DNA from: an uncultured Porphyromonadaceae bacterium | GTDB taxonomy: Bacteria; Bacteroidota; Bacteroidia; Bacteroidales; Muribaculaceae | Direction: 5' to 3' | NCBI GenBank assembly: GCA_947175425.1 | Contig: CAMWMR010000004.1 | Span: forward strand, 1 to 64,000 | Length of the DNA: 64,000 nt | Shown here: piece after piece, positions 43,431 through 52,147 of the stretch | How the letters are laid out: the number at the start of each line of letters is the position of its first letter | How positions within the stretch are numbered: position 1 is the stretch's first letter | Translations under genes and position numbers: made by a program | The notes under the pieces: generated by a model | Told to the model about the DNA's origin: nothing | Databases searched by the model: none | Seen by the model: the letters and a program-made list of their open reading frames with translations, nothing else

Positions 43431-44186
43431 ATGAGCATCACATCAAACGGCGTTCTTTATCCCCGTTTTAGGCAATCCAAACACCCTAAAGACGAAAACT
43501 TCATTATAAAGACCATGAGTCTTATAGTGATGATTCTTTCTTTGCTCCTTATTATATGGATTTCTATCGACACTTTCAAAAAAGTCGACTTTCTTGAGAA
43601 TCACGCCTACATGACTTTCCAGTTTTGGGTATGCATATTCTTCATAATTGACTTTTTTGTAGAACTTTGCTACGCCGATAACCGTTGGCGTTATTTCCGC
43701 CGTCGTTTCTTCTTCCTGCTCATTTCAATCCCTTACCTCAACATTATCAATCAGTTGGATATTCACATGAGCCACGACGCCATATACTTCATTCGCTTCA
43801 TCCCTCTCTTGCGCGGCGCCTTGGCTATGAGCATCGTTATTGGCTATCTTTCTTCAAATGCCATTACAAGCCTCTGCATGTCATATCTTTCCATTATTAT
43901 ACTAATAACCTATTTTTGCTCGCTCATTTTCTACCAGCGCGAAAACGGTGTGAACCCAATGGTTACTTCCTACTGGGATTCGCTTTGGTGGAGCGCCATG
44001 AACATGACTACCGTAGGTTGTAACATTTCGCCTATGACTGTCGCCGGTAAAATTATTGCAGTTATACTACCTATTTGCGGTATGATTATGTTTCCGCTAT
44101 TCACTGTTTACCTCACAAATTTTGTTACCGGACTCGTTCAACGAGGACACGAAGACAAAAATAAAGAGGCAAATTCAAATAGTTAA
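43431..44186 (+). CDS. Potassium-channel-like ion channel with non-canonical filter
   Basis: This 251-residue inner-membrane protein has about six membrane segments. The first four resemble a voltage-sensor-like domain with an Arg-rich stretch (NRWRYFRRRFFFLL). The pore is formed by YWDSLWWSAMNMTTVGCNIS followed by the last helix. The filter region (about 193-199) reads TTVGCN where potassium channels have TVGYG, so selectivity may be altered. The short acidic-basic tail has no ligand-binding domain. It stands alone before tRNA-Pro. Confidence 0.78.
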   Translation: MSITSNGVLYPRFRQSKHPKDENFIIKTMSLIVMILSLLLIIWISIDTFKKVDFLENHAYMTFQFWVCIFFIIDFFVELCYADNRWRYFRRRFFFLLISIPYLNIINQLDIHMSHDAIYFIRFIPLLRGALAMSIVIGYLSSNAITSLCMSYLSIIILITYFCSLIFYQRENGVNPMVTSYWDSLWWSAMNMTTVGCNISPMTVAGKIIAVILPICGMIMFPLFTVYLTNFVTGLVQRGHEDKNKEANSNS

Positions 44187-44268
44187 AATTTTTAACCTTT
44201 TAAAACGCGCTTTAAATCTGCATGTTACAAATTTTTGAAAATTTTCTTCGAATTTTTTCGTCAAAAAA

Positions 44269-44300
44269 TTTGGAGCTTACAAAAAAAGCCCGTAACTTTG
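44269..44300 (+). promoter_or_regulatory. tRNA-Pro(GGG) promoter
   Basis: TTTG (44269-44272), a 20-bp spacer and TAACTTTG (44293-44300) lie 18 bp before the tRNA. Both boxes match the consensus. Confidence 0.7.
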
Positions 44301-44318
44301 CATCGCTTTTCAGAAGAA

Positions 44319-44392
44319 CGGGGTGTAGCTCAGTTGGTTAGAGTACGCGTCTGGGGGGCGTGAGGTCGCTAGTTCGAGTCTAGTCACCCCGA
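44319..44392 (+). tRNA. tRNA-Pro (GGG)
   Basis: This 74-nt cloverleaf has acceptor CGGGGTG/CACCCCG with discriminator A, D-arm GCTC/GAGT, anticodon loop CTGGGGG giving GGG, and T-arm AGTTCGAGTCT. The anticodon stem uses G-T pairs. CCA is not encoded. Confidence 0.92.
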
Positions 44393-44407
44393 CTAATTAA
44401 AAGCCTT

Positions 44408-44441
44408 CGGCTCGGAATTTATTTCCGAGCCGTTGTTTTTT
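44408..44441 (+). terminator. tRNA-Pro(GGG) terminator
   Basis: The perfect 10-bp stem CGGCTCGGAA/TTCCGAGCCG with a short loop is followed by TTGTTTTTT. It lies 16 bp after the tRNA. Confidence 0.85.
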
Positions 44442-44463
44442 ATACATACTCTTCTCTAGATTC

Positions 44464-45246
44464 ATGGATACACTACGCCGAGAATTTCTCACACGCTACA
44501 TTCTCCCTCTTCGCGAAGGCGGCTCACTTCCCGCGCTCGCCGAAGCTTCCGACGGCTTCAAATACGCCGTAAAATTCCGTGGGGGCGGACACGGTTCTAA
44601 AGCTCTCATTGCCGAACTAATTGGCGGCATTACCGCTAAGCAAGCTCAACTAAAAGTCCCCGAACTCGTTTTCCTCGACATGGACGAAAATTTCGGCCGC
44701 ACCGAACCCGACGAAGAAGTTCAGGACCTCCTCCGCGCAAGCACAGGCCTTAATCTCGGCCTGCACTTCCTCAGCGGCGCATTGGCATGGGACGTCTCAG
44801 TAAACAAAACCGACGCCCTCACAGCCTCTGAAATAGTTTGGCTCGACGCATTCCTCACTAACGTCGACCGCACCGCCCGAAACACCAACATGCTCATTTG
44901 GAACCGCGAACTGTGGCTTATCGACCACGGCTCCTCGCTATACTTCCACCACAGCTGGGACGGCTGGGAAAAGAGCGCAATCTCCCCGTTTCCGTACATT
45001 AAAGAACACGCACTGCTCGCTCAGGCATCTCAACTCGAACAAGCCGACGAAGCAATGCGAAAACTCATTACACCACAATTCATTACCGAGGCCGTAGACG
45101 CAATCCCGGAAGAATGGCTCCTGCAGGCAGCCGACATCAACCCCGACGAGCAACGCCGTGTCTATCGCTCATTCCTGTTAACCCGACTCGAAAACTCCTC
45201 AATTTTTACAAATCATGCCAACGACGCCCGAAAAGCACTTATATGA
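44464..45246 (+). CDS. HipA-like kinase domain protein (HipA_2)
   Basis: This 260-residue protein belongs to the HipA_2 family of kinase-like proteins. The ATP-binding Lys region is FKYAVKFRGGGHGSKALIAE. The catalytic-loop-like segment is DAFLTNVDRTARNTNMLIWN, and the metal-binding segment is LWLIDHGSSLYFHH. It resembles the kinase lobe of HipA toxins and related phosphatidylinositol 4-kinase-like folds. It overlaps by 32 bp a DUF3037 gene, a known neighbour of this family. Whether the pair is a toxin-antitoxin module is not established. Confidence 0.8.
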   Translation: MDTLRREFLTRYILPLREGGSLPALAEASDGFKYAVKFRGGGHGSKALIAELIGGITAKQAQLKVPELVFLDMDENFGRTEPDEEVQDLLRASTGLNLGLHFLSGALAWDVSVNKTDALTASEIVWLDAFLTNVDRTARNTNMLIWNRELWLIDHGSSLYFHHSWDGWEKSAISPFPYIKEHALLAQASQLEQADEAMRKLITPQFITEAVDAIPEEWLLQAADINPDEQRRVYRSFLLTRLENSSIFTNHANDARKALI

Positions 45247-45601
45247 ATACGCTGTAGTGCGTTACTCGCCACGCGTTGAGCGCGAGGAATTTATAAACGT
45301 CGGACTTGTAATGATGTGCAAACGCCTCCGTCGAATAATCGTGCGTATTCACCTGGACGAGAACAGAATAAAAGCATTCTTCCCCGACTCCGACATCGAC
45401 ACCCTCAAAGCCCAGCTCGCATCTTTCGGCGAAGTCGCTCAAACTCGCCACGGATACTTCGGAACACTCCCTGTCGAGGAACGTTTCCGTTGGCTCACAG
45501 CCGTGCGAAGTGCCTGCATATCAACCTCCCGCCCACATCCCGGAATATGCTCCGACATCGACGAAACATTCGCCCGAATCCTAACCGAACAAGTCCTCTG
45601 A
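45215..45601 (+). CDS. DUF3037 family protein
   Basis: This 128-residue protein has the DUF3037 opening YEYAVVRYSPRVEREEFINVG followed by a strand-helix region. It has no membrane or signal sequence. It overlaps the HipA-like gene, so the two are translationally coupled and probably act together. The role is unknown. Confidence 0.8.
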   Translation: MPTTPEKHLYEYAVVRYSPRVEREEFINVGLVMMCKRLRRIIVRIHLDENRIKAFFPDSDIDTLKAQLASFGEVAQTRHGYFGTLPVEERFRWLTAVRSACISTSRPHPGICSDIDETFARILTEQVL

Positions 45602-45633
45602 ACCCCAAAAATAAATATTAACCACAAAAGTAT

Positions 45634-47305
45634 ATGAACTATAAATATATCGAAATATTCAAGTCTCTTATTTCTCATCGGGAATCAGAAGTGGTTGAGT
45701 TCAAGAAGGCGGAGAACAACTTCGACTTCGATAATTTAGGCAAATATTTTTCGGCGTTGAGCAATGAAGCGAATCTTCGTGGCTTTGAATTCGCATGGCT
45801 GATTTTCGGTTATGACGAGAAAAAGCATGAGATTGTCGGCACATCATATAAAAAACGGAGAAAGCGCTCTCAATAATCTCAAACACGACTTTGCTCAACA
45901 CACTACCGATGGGCAGACTTTTCGCGAGATTATCTCAATTGAGGTCGAAACTAAACGCATCTTAATGCTCAAAATTCCGGCCTCACCCCGTAATATCGTG
46001 ATGAAATGGAAGGGCATTGCATACGGTCGTGATGGTGAAAGTCTAAAGCCTTTGAATCAGTCTAAGCAGGATGAAATTCGTAGACAAACTCCGCTTCCTG
46101 ACTGGTCTGCGGAAATTGTATCCGACGCAACGATTGAAGACCTTGACGAGGTAGCTATTGCCAAGGCCCGAAAGATGTTCAAGAAGGTACATAGCCGTAT
46201 TCCGGTTGAGGAGGTCAACCGTTGGTCAACAGAAGAATTCCTGAGCAAGTGCGAACTAATGGTCAATGGAAAACTTACCCGCGCAGCCATAATTTTACTT
46301 GGTAAAACATTCTCTGACAGCAAACTCCGTCCGGCTATCGCAGAAGTTACATGGACTCTTCGCAATGAAAAACAGGATGTGGTGGATTATGAACATTTCT
46401 CAGTGCCGTTCATCCTGACAGTTGATGAAATCCTTGCCAAAATACATAACCTCACCTTACGTGAGATGCCGGGCGGAACACTTTTTCCCAACACGATGAA
46501 GCAATATGATGACTATACTATCCGTGAGGCACTTCACAATTGCATAGCTCATCAAGACTACACTCTGCGTCAGCGCATCAACTTCGTTGAAAATCCCGGA
46601 TTTCTTTATTATGCCAACGGAGGTTCCTTCATTCCCGGCACATTGGAAAATGCACTTGCTTCTAATGGTCCGCAACGATTCTTCCGAAATGCCTGTCTAT
46701 GCAAGGCTATGGTGCATTTCAATATGATCGATACCGTAAGCAGGGGTATCAAGAAGATGTTCACCGAACAGATGGAGCGAAGATTTCCGATGCCGGATTA
46801 TGAAATTGATAATGAAGCGAAAGAAGTCGCCGTCCGCATATATGGCAATGCCATAAATGAACGCTACACCAAACTGCTCAAAGATAATGACAATCTAACA
46901 CTACACGACTGCATTTCTCTCGATGCCATTCAGAAAGGACATCGTATTGACGATGAGATAGCTCAAGACCTCATTAAGCGAGGTTTGATTGAGGGAGAAG
47001 CCCCGAATTACATCATTTCCATTGGTGTAGCCAAAGCATCCGGACAACTCCCTCAATATACAAAAGCAAAAGGTTTGGATAAAACGAGATTAAAACAAAT
47101 GGTTCTGCAATTATTGCAGAATGCAGGAAAAGATGGTGCACGTCGAGAAATCATATATGACTACCTCAAGGACTTGTTGCCTTCTAATAAGTCTCGGGAG
47201 CAACAGCTTCGATATTTAGGCCGCCTTCTTGTTGAAATGAATGAAGAAGGTACAATTGAGCGTATTGGGCTTAGTTGGTTACTTCCAGGGGCATCCGACC
47301 GTTAA
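45634..47305 (+). pseudogene. AlbA_2/ATP-binding regulator, broken by a frameshift
   Basis: The N-terminus (MNYKYIEIFKSLISHRESEV ... VEFKKAENNFDFDNLGKYFS) is an AlbA_2-type DNA-binding domain in one frame, ending shortly after GTSYKK. The rest continues in the +1 frame (NGESALNNLKHDF onward) with an ATPase-like core (YDDYTIREALHNCIAHQDYT) and a C-terminal winged helix (GARREIIYDYLKDLLPSNKS). The join is in a run of six A (45850-45855), where one A too many breaks the frame. Intact, it would be about 555 residues, normal for these schlafen-related regulators. A sequencing error or real inactivation are both possible. Confidence 0.75.
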
Positions 47306-47384
47306 CAAACACAATCCGACCGCTTTTTATTGCATCCGACCGAAATTTCGGTCGGATGTGCGTTGTTTGGCCATTATCCGACCG
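47293..47384. repeat. Phased ATCCGACCG array with a perfect palindrome
   Basis: ATCCGACCG occurs at 47293-47301, 47314-47322, 47334-47342 and 47376-47384 (spacing 21, 20 and 42 bp). An inverted copy at 47349-47357 makes a perfect 26-bp palindrome at 47333-47358. The first copy overlaps the last codons of the upstream gene. The array could be an operator cluster or a terminator for that gene. Confidence 0.65.
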
Positions 47385-47482
47385 TTTTTATTATAGAAAA
47401 CGAGAGTCTTCCAAGCCGTCCGCTCATACCAATTTTACCAATTTTAAAAGCGTCCGGCCTTGCGTATAAACAGTTTTTTTAG

Positions 47483-47490
47483 TACTTTTG
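47483..47490 (+). promoter_or_regulatory. gyrB promoter -7 box
   Basis: TACTTTTG matches TAnnTTTG, 45 bp before the gyrB start. A clear TTTG -33 box is not seen. Confidence 0.55.
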
Positions 47491-47535
47491 TAAACTCAAA
47501 ACACTATAGAAATATATCGCAACCTAACATACAAT

Positions 47536-49467
47536 ATGGCTGAAGAAAAAGAGGAATATAGTGCCGGTAGTATTCAGGTCCTTGAAGGTCTTGAAGCCGT
47601 GCGTAAACGCCCGGCAATGTACATTGGCGACATTTCCGAAAAAGGTTTGCATCACCTTGTATACGAGGTGGTGGACAACTCCATTGACGAAGCCCTCGCA
47701 GGTTTCGCAAAGGAAATTAAAGTTACCATAAACGAGGACAACTCAATTACCGTTGTCGACGACGGTCGTGGTATTCCCGTCGACATGCACGAAAAAGAAC
47801 ACAAAAGCGCGCTCGAAGTAGTGCTCACCGTCCTTCACGCCGGCGGTAAATTCGACAAAGGATCATACAAAGTTTCAGGAGGTCTCCACGGCGTAGGCGT
47901 TTCTTGTGTGAACGCTCTCTCAACTTATCTCCGCGCCGAAGTACGTCGTAACGGCAAAATTTACGCTCAGGAGTACAGCTGCGGAAAACCCACCTCCGAA
48001 CTTATGATTGTCGGAGACAGCGACCACACCGGTACCACCGTCACCTTCAAGCCCGACGGCTCTATTTTTACCACAACAGTCTACGACTACTCAATCCTCG
48101 CAAACCGTCTTCGCGACCTCGCATTCCTTAATGCAGGTATTATATTGACGCTCACCGACTTGCGCCAACTCGACGCCGAAGGCAAACCTCGCAGCGAAAC
48201 CTTCTACTCGAAGGAAGGCCTGCGCGAATTCGTCGAATACATCGACTCTAACAAGGAATCCCTCATAAACGACGTAATACACCTCTCAACCGAACGTCAG
48301 GGCATCCCCGTCGAAGTGGCTCTTACCTACAACACCACTTCCAACGAAAACATTTACTCCTACGTAAACAACATCCACACAATCGAAGGAGGTACACACC
48401 TCACCGGTTTCCGTCGCGGACTCACAACAACTCTCAAAAAATACGCCGAAAACAACAACCTCCTCAAAAACGCTAAAGTGGAGATTGCCGGCGACGACTT
48501 CCGCGACGGCCTCACTGCTGTTATTTCCGTAAAAGTCCTTGAACCTCAGTTCGAAGGACAAACAAAAACCAAACTCGGTAACAGCGAAGTTGCCGGTGCC
48601 GTTGCTCAGGCCGTGAGCGATGCCCTCGAAATTTTCCTCGAAGAAAATCCTCGCGAGGCAAAACTCATCGTAGAAAAAGTGGTGCTCGCTGCTCAGGCTC
48701 GTCATGCAGCTCTCGCTGCACGCCAGAAAGTCCTCCGCAAATCGCCCCTCTTCGCAGGCGGTCTCCCCGGTAAACTTACCGACTGCTCAAGCCGTACAGC
48801 CGAAGACTGCGAAATCTTCCTTGTCGAAGGTGACTCCGCGGGTGGTACTGCAAAGCAGGCCCGCGACCGACGCACACAGGCCGTACTCCCCCTCCGAGGC
48901 AAAATCCTCAACGTGGAAAAAGCCATGGACCACCGAATTTTCGACAGCCAGGAAATCCTCGCCCTATTCCGCGCCCTCCGAGTAACAATCGGTACCGAAG
49001 AAGATCCCAAAGCACCCAACCTGTCGAAACTCGCTTACCACAAGGTTATTATCATGACCGATGCCGACGTCGACGGTGCACACATCGCAACACTGCTCAT
49101 GACATTCTTCTTCCGTCGCATGCGTCCCCTTATCGAACAAGGATACCTCTACCTCGCTTCACCCCCATTGTACAAATGCAAAATGGGCAAGAACGAAGAG
49201 TATTGCTGGAACGACATGCAAGTGCAGCAGTTCATCGCAAAATACGGCGAACGCACAAGCATTCAGCGATATAAAGGTCTTGGTGAAATGTCCGACGAGG
49301 AACTCCGCACAACAACAATGTCGCCCGAACACCGAATTCTAAAGCAAGTCCACATAAACGACGCAGCCGAAGCCGACCGCGTGTTCTCAATGCTAATGGG
49401 CGAGGACGTTGCTCCGCGACGCGACTTCATCGAAGCCAACGCTACCTACGCCAATATCGATGCGTAA
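47536..49467 (+). CDS. gyrB: DNA gyrase subunit B
   Basis: This is the ATPase subunit of gyrase, which negatively supercoils DNA. It has 643 residues, normal for the short type without the proteobacterial insert. The GHKL ATP-binding motif is EVVDNSIDEALAGF (about 44-57) and GGKFDKGSYKVSGGLHGVG. The TOPRIM domain has EGDSAGGTAKQARDRRTQAV near 431 and DADVDGAHI near 511. A strong terminator follows. Confidence 0.98.
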   Translation: MAEEKEEYSAGSIQVLEGLEAVRKRPAMYIGDISEKGLHHLVYEVVDNSIDEALAGFAKEIKVTINEDNSITVVDDGRGIPVDMHEKEHKSALEVVLTVLHAGGKFDKGSYKVSGGLHGVGVSCVNALSTYLRAEVRRNGKIYAQEYSCGKPTSELMIVGDSDHTGTTVTFKPDGSIFTTTVYDYSILANRLRDLAFLNAGIILTLTDLRQLDAEGKPRSETFYSKEGLREFVEYIDSNKESLINDVIHLSTERQGIPVEVALTYNTTSNENIYSYVNNIHTIEGGTHLTGFRRGLTTTLKKYAENNNLLKNAKVEIAGDDFRDGLTAVISVKVLEPQFEGQTKTKLGNSEVAGAVAQAVSDALEIFLEENPREAKLIVEKVVLAAQARHAALAARQKVLRKSPLFAGGLPGKLTDCSSRTAEDCEIFLVEGDSAGGTAKQARDRRTQAVLPLRGKILNVEKAMDHRIFDSQEILALFRALRVTIGTEEDPKAPNLSKLAYHKVIIMTDADVDGAHIATLLMTFFFRRMRPLIEQGYLYLASPPLYKCKMGKNEEYCWNDMQVQQFIAKYGERTSIQRYKGLGEMSDEELRTTTMSPEHRILKQVHINDAAEADRVFSMLMGEDVAPRRDFIEANATYANIDA

Positions 49468-49480
49468 CTCAACCCTATAA

Positions 49481-49533
49481 GCTCCCGGTTTGTTATAACA
49501 CAAATATCATAGCAGGCCGGGAGCCTGTTTTTT
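49481..49533 (+). terminator. gyrB terminator
   Basis: The 8-bp stem GCTCCCGG (49481-49488) / CCGGGAGC (49517-49524) is followed by CTGTTTTTT. Confidence 0.75.
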
Positions 49534-49559
49534 AACAGTTTCAACTATCCATCACGATA

Positions 49560-51791
49560 ATGGCCACAAAATCCTCTAATAAACGAAACGCCGAACGTAT
49601 TCGCCTCGGTGTCGATACATACCTTGCCGCCCAACCGGCTAACACCTTCAATTACAAACAGGTATCTGCCGCATTAGGTGCAAGCACCCCGGCTGCTCAA
49701 AAAGCCGTTGCCCTGTATCTTGCCGAACTCGCTTTCGATGGCGTAATTCTTGAAACAGCACCGGGTAAATACAAAATGCCCAAGCGCAACGTAACGGCCA
49801 CCGGCACATTCATCCGCCGCTCTAACGGAAAAAACAGCGTAATCACCGACGTCGACGGCGAAACAATTTTTGTAGCCGAACGAAACTCAATGCACGCACT
49901 GAACGGCGACAAAGTGGAAATTGCAATTGCCGCACGAGTTAAAGGACGCGAGCCCGAAGCCGAAGTTACTGCCATTATCGAGAAAAAAGACCAAACCTTT
50001 ATCGGTACTCTCAAGGTAGACAAACACCTCGCCTACCTCGACACCGACTCAAAATACCTTGCAACCGATATATTTATACCCCGCAACAAACTCAAAGGAG
50101 GCGTCACCGGCGATAAAGCCATTGTACGAATAACCGACTGGCCCGACGACACCAAGAACCCCCGAGGCGAAGTAATTGATATATTGGGTAAAACAGGCGA
50201 GAACAACGCCGAGATTCACGCAATTCTGGCCGAATTCGGACTTCCCTACCGCTATCCCGAAAACGTGGAAAAGGCAGCCGATAAAATCGGCCCCGGAATC
50301 ACCGACGAGGAAGTCGCCCGACGAATCGACATGCGCGGCGTCACCACTTTCACCATCGACCCCCGCGACGCCAAAGATTTCGACGACGCTCTCTCAATCC
50401 GCCAACTCCCTAACGGGAACTACGAAGTGGGCGTACACATTGCCGACGTAACTCATTATGTACGACCCGACTCCATTATCGACCGCGAAGCCCGCGAACG
50501 AGCCACAAGCGTATACCTTGTCGACCGCGTCGTTCCAATGCTCCCCGAGCACCTGAGCAACGGAATTTGCTCGCTACGCCCCGATGAGGATAAACTCACA
50601 TTCTCCGTAATTTTCGAAATGGACAACAACGCCCGCGTTGTTAACTCCAAGATTACCAGAACCGTAATACGCAGCGACCGACGTTTCACCTACGAAGAAG
50701 CTCAGGAAATAATTGAAACCGGCAAAGGCGATTTCTCAAACGAAATACTCACCCTCGACCGCCTCGCCAAAATCCTGCGTAAAAACCGCTACGAAAACGG
50801 CTCCGTAGACTTCGACCGTCTCGAAGTCCGCTTCGACATCGACGAGAACGGCCACCCCACATCCGTATTCTTCAAGGAATCCAAGGACGCAAACAAACTC
50901 ATTGAGGAATTCATGCTCCTTGCAAACAAAGCGGTTGCAACAGCAATAGGAATTCCCGTAAAAAACAAAAAAGCGAAACCCTTCGTTTATCGCGTACACG
51001 ATGTGCCCGATGCCGAACGACTGACAAACCTTGCAGCCCTCTGCCGCACTTTCGGCTACAAAATCAAAACTACCGGCAGCGCTCGCGACATTAACCGCAG
51101 CCTCAACAAAATGCTGGGCGACATAAAGGGCAAAGGCGAAGAAAACCTGCTTGCCACCCTTGCAATACGCTCCATGGCCAAAGCTATTTACACAACACAG
51201 AATATTGGCCATTACGGACTTGGTTTTGAATACTATACTCACTTCACATCCCCCATTCGCCGTTATCCCGACATGATGGTTCACCGTCTGCTCGAACGAT
51301 ACCTCAAAGGCGGACGAAGCGTGAATCTCGAAAAACTCGAGGACGAATGCAAACATTCCTCCGACATGGAGCAGCTCGCCGCAAATGCCGAACGCGCATC
51401 CATAAAATACAAACAGGTGGAATACATGGCCGACAGAATCGGTGAAATATATACCGGTGTAATTTCCGGCGTCACCGAATGGGGCTTATACATAGAACTG
51501 GACGAGAACAAATGCGAGGGTTTGGTGCCCGTGCGCGACCTTGCCGACGATTTTTACGATTTCGACGCTCGAAATTACGCTCTGGTAGGACGTCGCAAAC
51601 GACACACCTATCGCCTGGGCGACAACATAAAAGTACAAGTCGCACGTGCCGACCTGCAGCGCAAACAGCTGGATTTCGCTCTTATCGACGAAAAAAATCC
51701 GCCCAAAACAGTGGAACAGCTCAAAGCCTCTGCCAAGCCTCGTCCCGACTTTGAAAAACCGAGAAAGAAAAAGAAATCACGCCGTAGATAA
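49560..51791 (+). CDS. rnr: Ribonuclease R
   Basis: This 3'-5' exoribonuclease has 743 residues. An N-terminal winged-helix region and cold-shock-like domains cover about 1-240. The RNB catalytic domain has the metal-binding Asp cluster IDPRDAKDFDDALS (about 265-279), and HYGLGFEYYTHFTSPIRRYP. A C-terminal S1 domain precedes a basic tail (KPRKKKKSRRR). It degrades structured RNA. The stop overlaps the folB start (TAATG). Confidence 0.96.
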   Translation: MATKSSNKRNAERIRLGVDTYLAAQPANTFNYKQVSAALGASTPAAQKAVALYLAELAFDGVILETAPGKYKMPKRNVTATGTFIRRSNGKNSVITDVDGETIFVAERNSMHALNGDKVEIAIAARVKGREPEAEVTAIIEKKDQTFIGTLKVDKHLAYLDTDSKYLATDIFIPRNKLKGGVTGDKAIVRITDWPDDTKNPRGEVIDILGKTGENNAEIHAILAEFGLPYRYPENVEKAADKIGPGITDEEVARRIDMRGVTTFTIDPRDAKDFDDALSIRQLPNGNYEVGVHIADVTHYVRPDSIIDREARERATSVYLVDRVVPMLPEHLSNGICSLRPDEDKLTFSVIFEMDNNARVVNSKITRTVIRSDRRFTYEEAQEIIETGKGDFSNEILTLDRLAKILRKNRYENGSVDFDRLEVRFDIDENGHPTSVFFKESKDANKLIEEFMLLANKAVATAIGIPVKNKKAKPFVYRVHDVPDAERLTNLAALCRTFGYKIKTTGSARDINRSLNKMLGDIKGKGEENLLATLAIRSMAKAIYTTQNIGHYGLGFEYYTHFTSPIRRYPDMMVHRLLERYLKGGRSVNLEKLEDECKHSSDMEQLAANAERASIKYKQVEYMADRIGEIYTGVISGVTEWGLYIELDENKCEGLVPVRDLADDFYDFDARNYALVGRRKRHTYRLGDNIKVQVARADLQRKQLDFALIDEKNPPKTVEQLKASAKPRPDFEKPRKKKKSRRR

Positions 51792-52147
51792 TGAACATAG
51801 GAACAATCGTAATCGAAGGCCTGCGGGTGTATGCGCATCATGGTGTGCATGCGCAGGAAACACGCGCAGGCAACACTTTTGAAATTAACCTCTATCTGAG
51901 CTTCGACCCCTCGGAAAGCATGCGTACCGACCGCCTCGACACTACTATCAATTACGCGGAAGTTACCGAAATGATAAAGCTTCAGATGAGTCGCCCGGCA
52001 AAATTGCTGGAACACGTGGCACACCGCATAGTACTGGCTCTACAACGACTTTATCCCCGCATAATTAGCGGCAGAATAGAAATTTACAAAATTCAGCCCC
52101 CCATTGCTGCCGAAGTGGCACGCACCGGATTCGTCTATTCCTGGTAA
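51791..52147 (+). CDS. folB: Dihydroneopterin aldolase
   Basis: This 118-residue folate-pathway enzyme cleaves dihydroneopterin. The family start is GTIVIEGLRVYAHHGVHAQE, with the active-site Glu and His in this segment. DTTINYAEVTEMI and the C-terminal KIQPPIAAEVART follow. It is coupled to rnr and converges on neuB with a 13-bp overlap. Confidence 0.93.
   Translation: MNIGTIVIEGLRVYAHHGVHAQETRAGNTFEINLYLSFDPSESMRTDRLDTTINYAEVTEMIKLQMSRPAKLLEHVAHRIVLALQRLYPRIISGRIEIYKIQPPIAAEVARTGFVYSW

Noticed and set aside
45844..45860. Programmed ribosomal frameshift in the AlbA_2 gene
   Set aside because: The shift needed is +1 in an A run. The slippery heptamer A-AAA-AAC supports -1, and no stimulatory structure is evident. 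A mutation or sequencing error is simpler.
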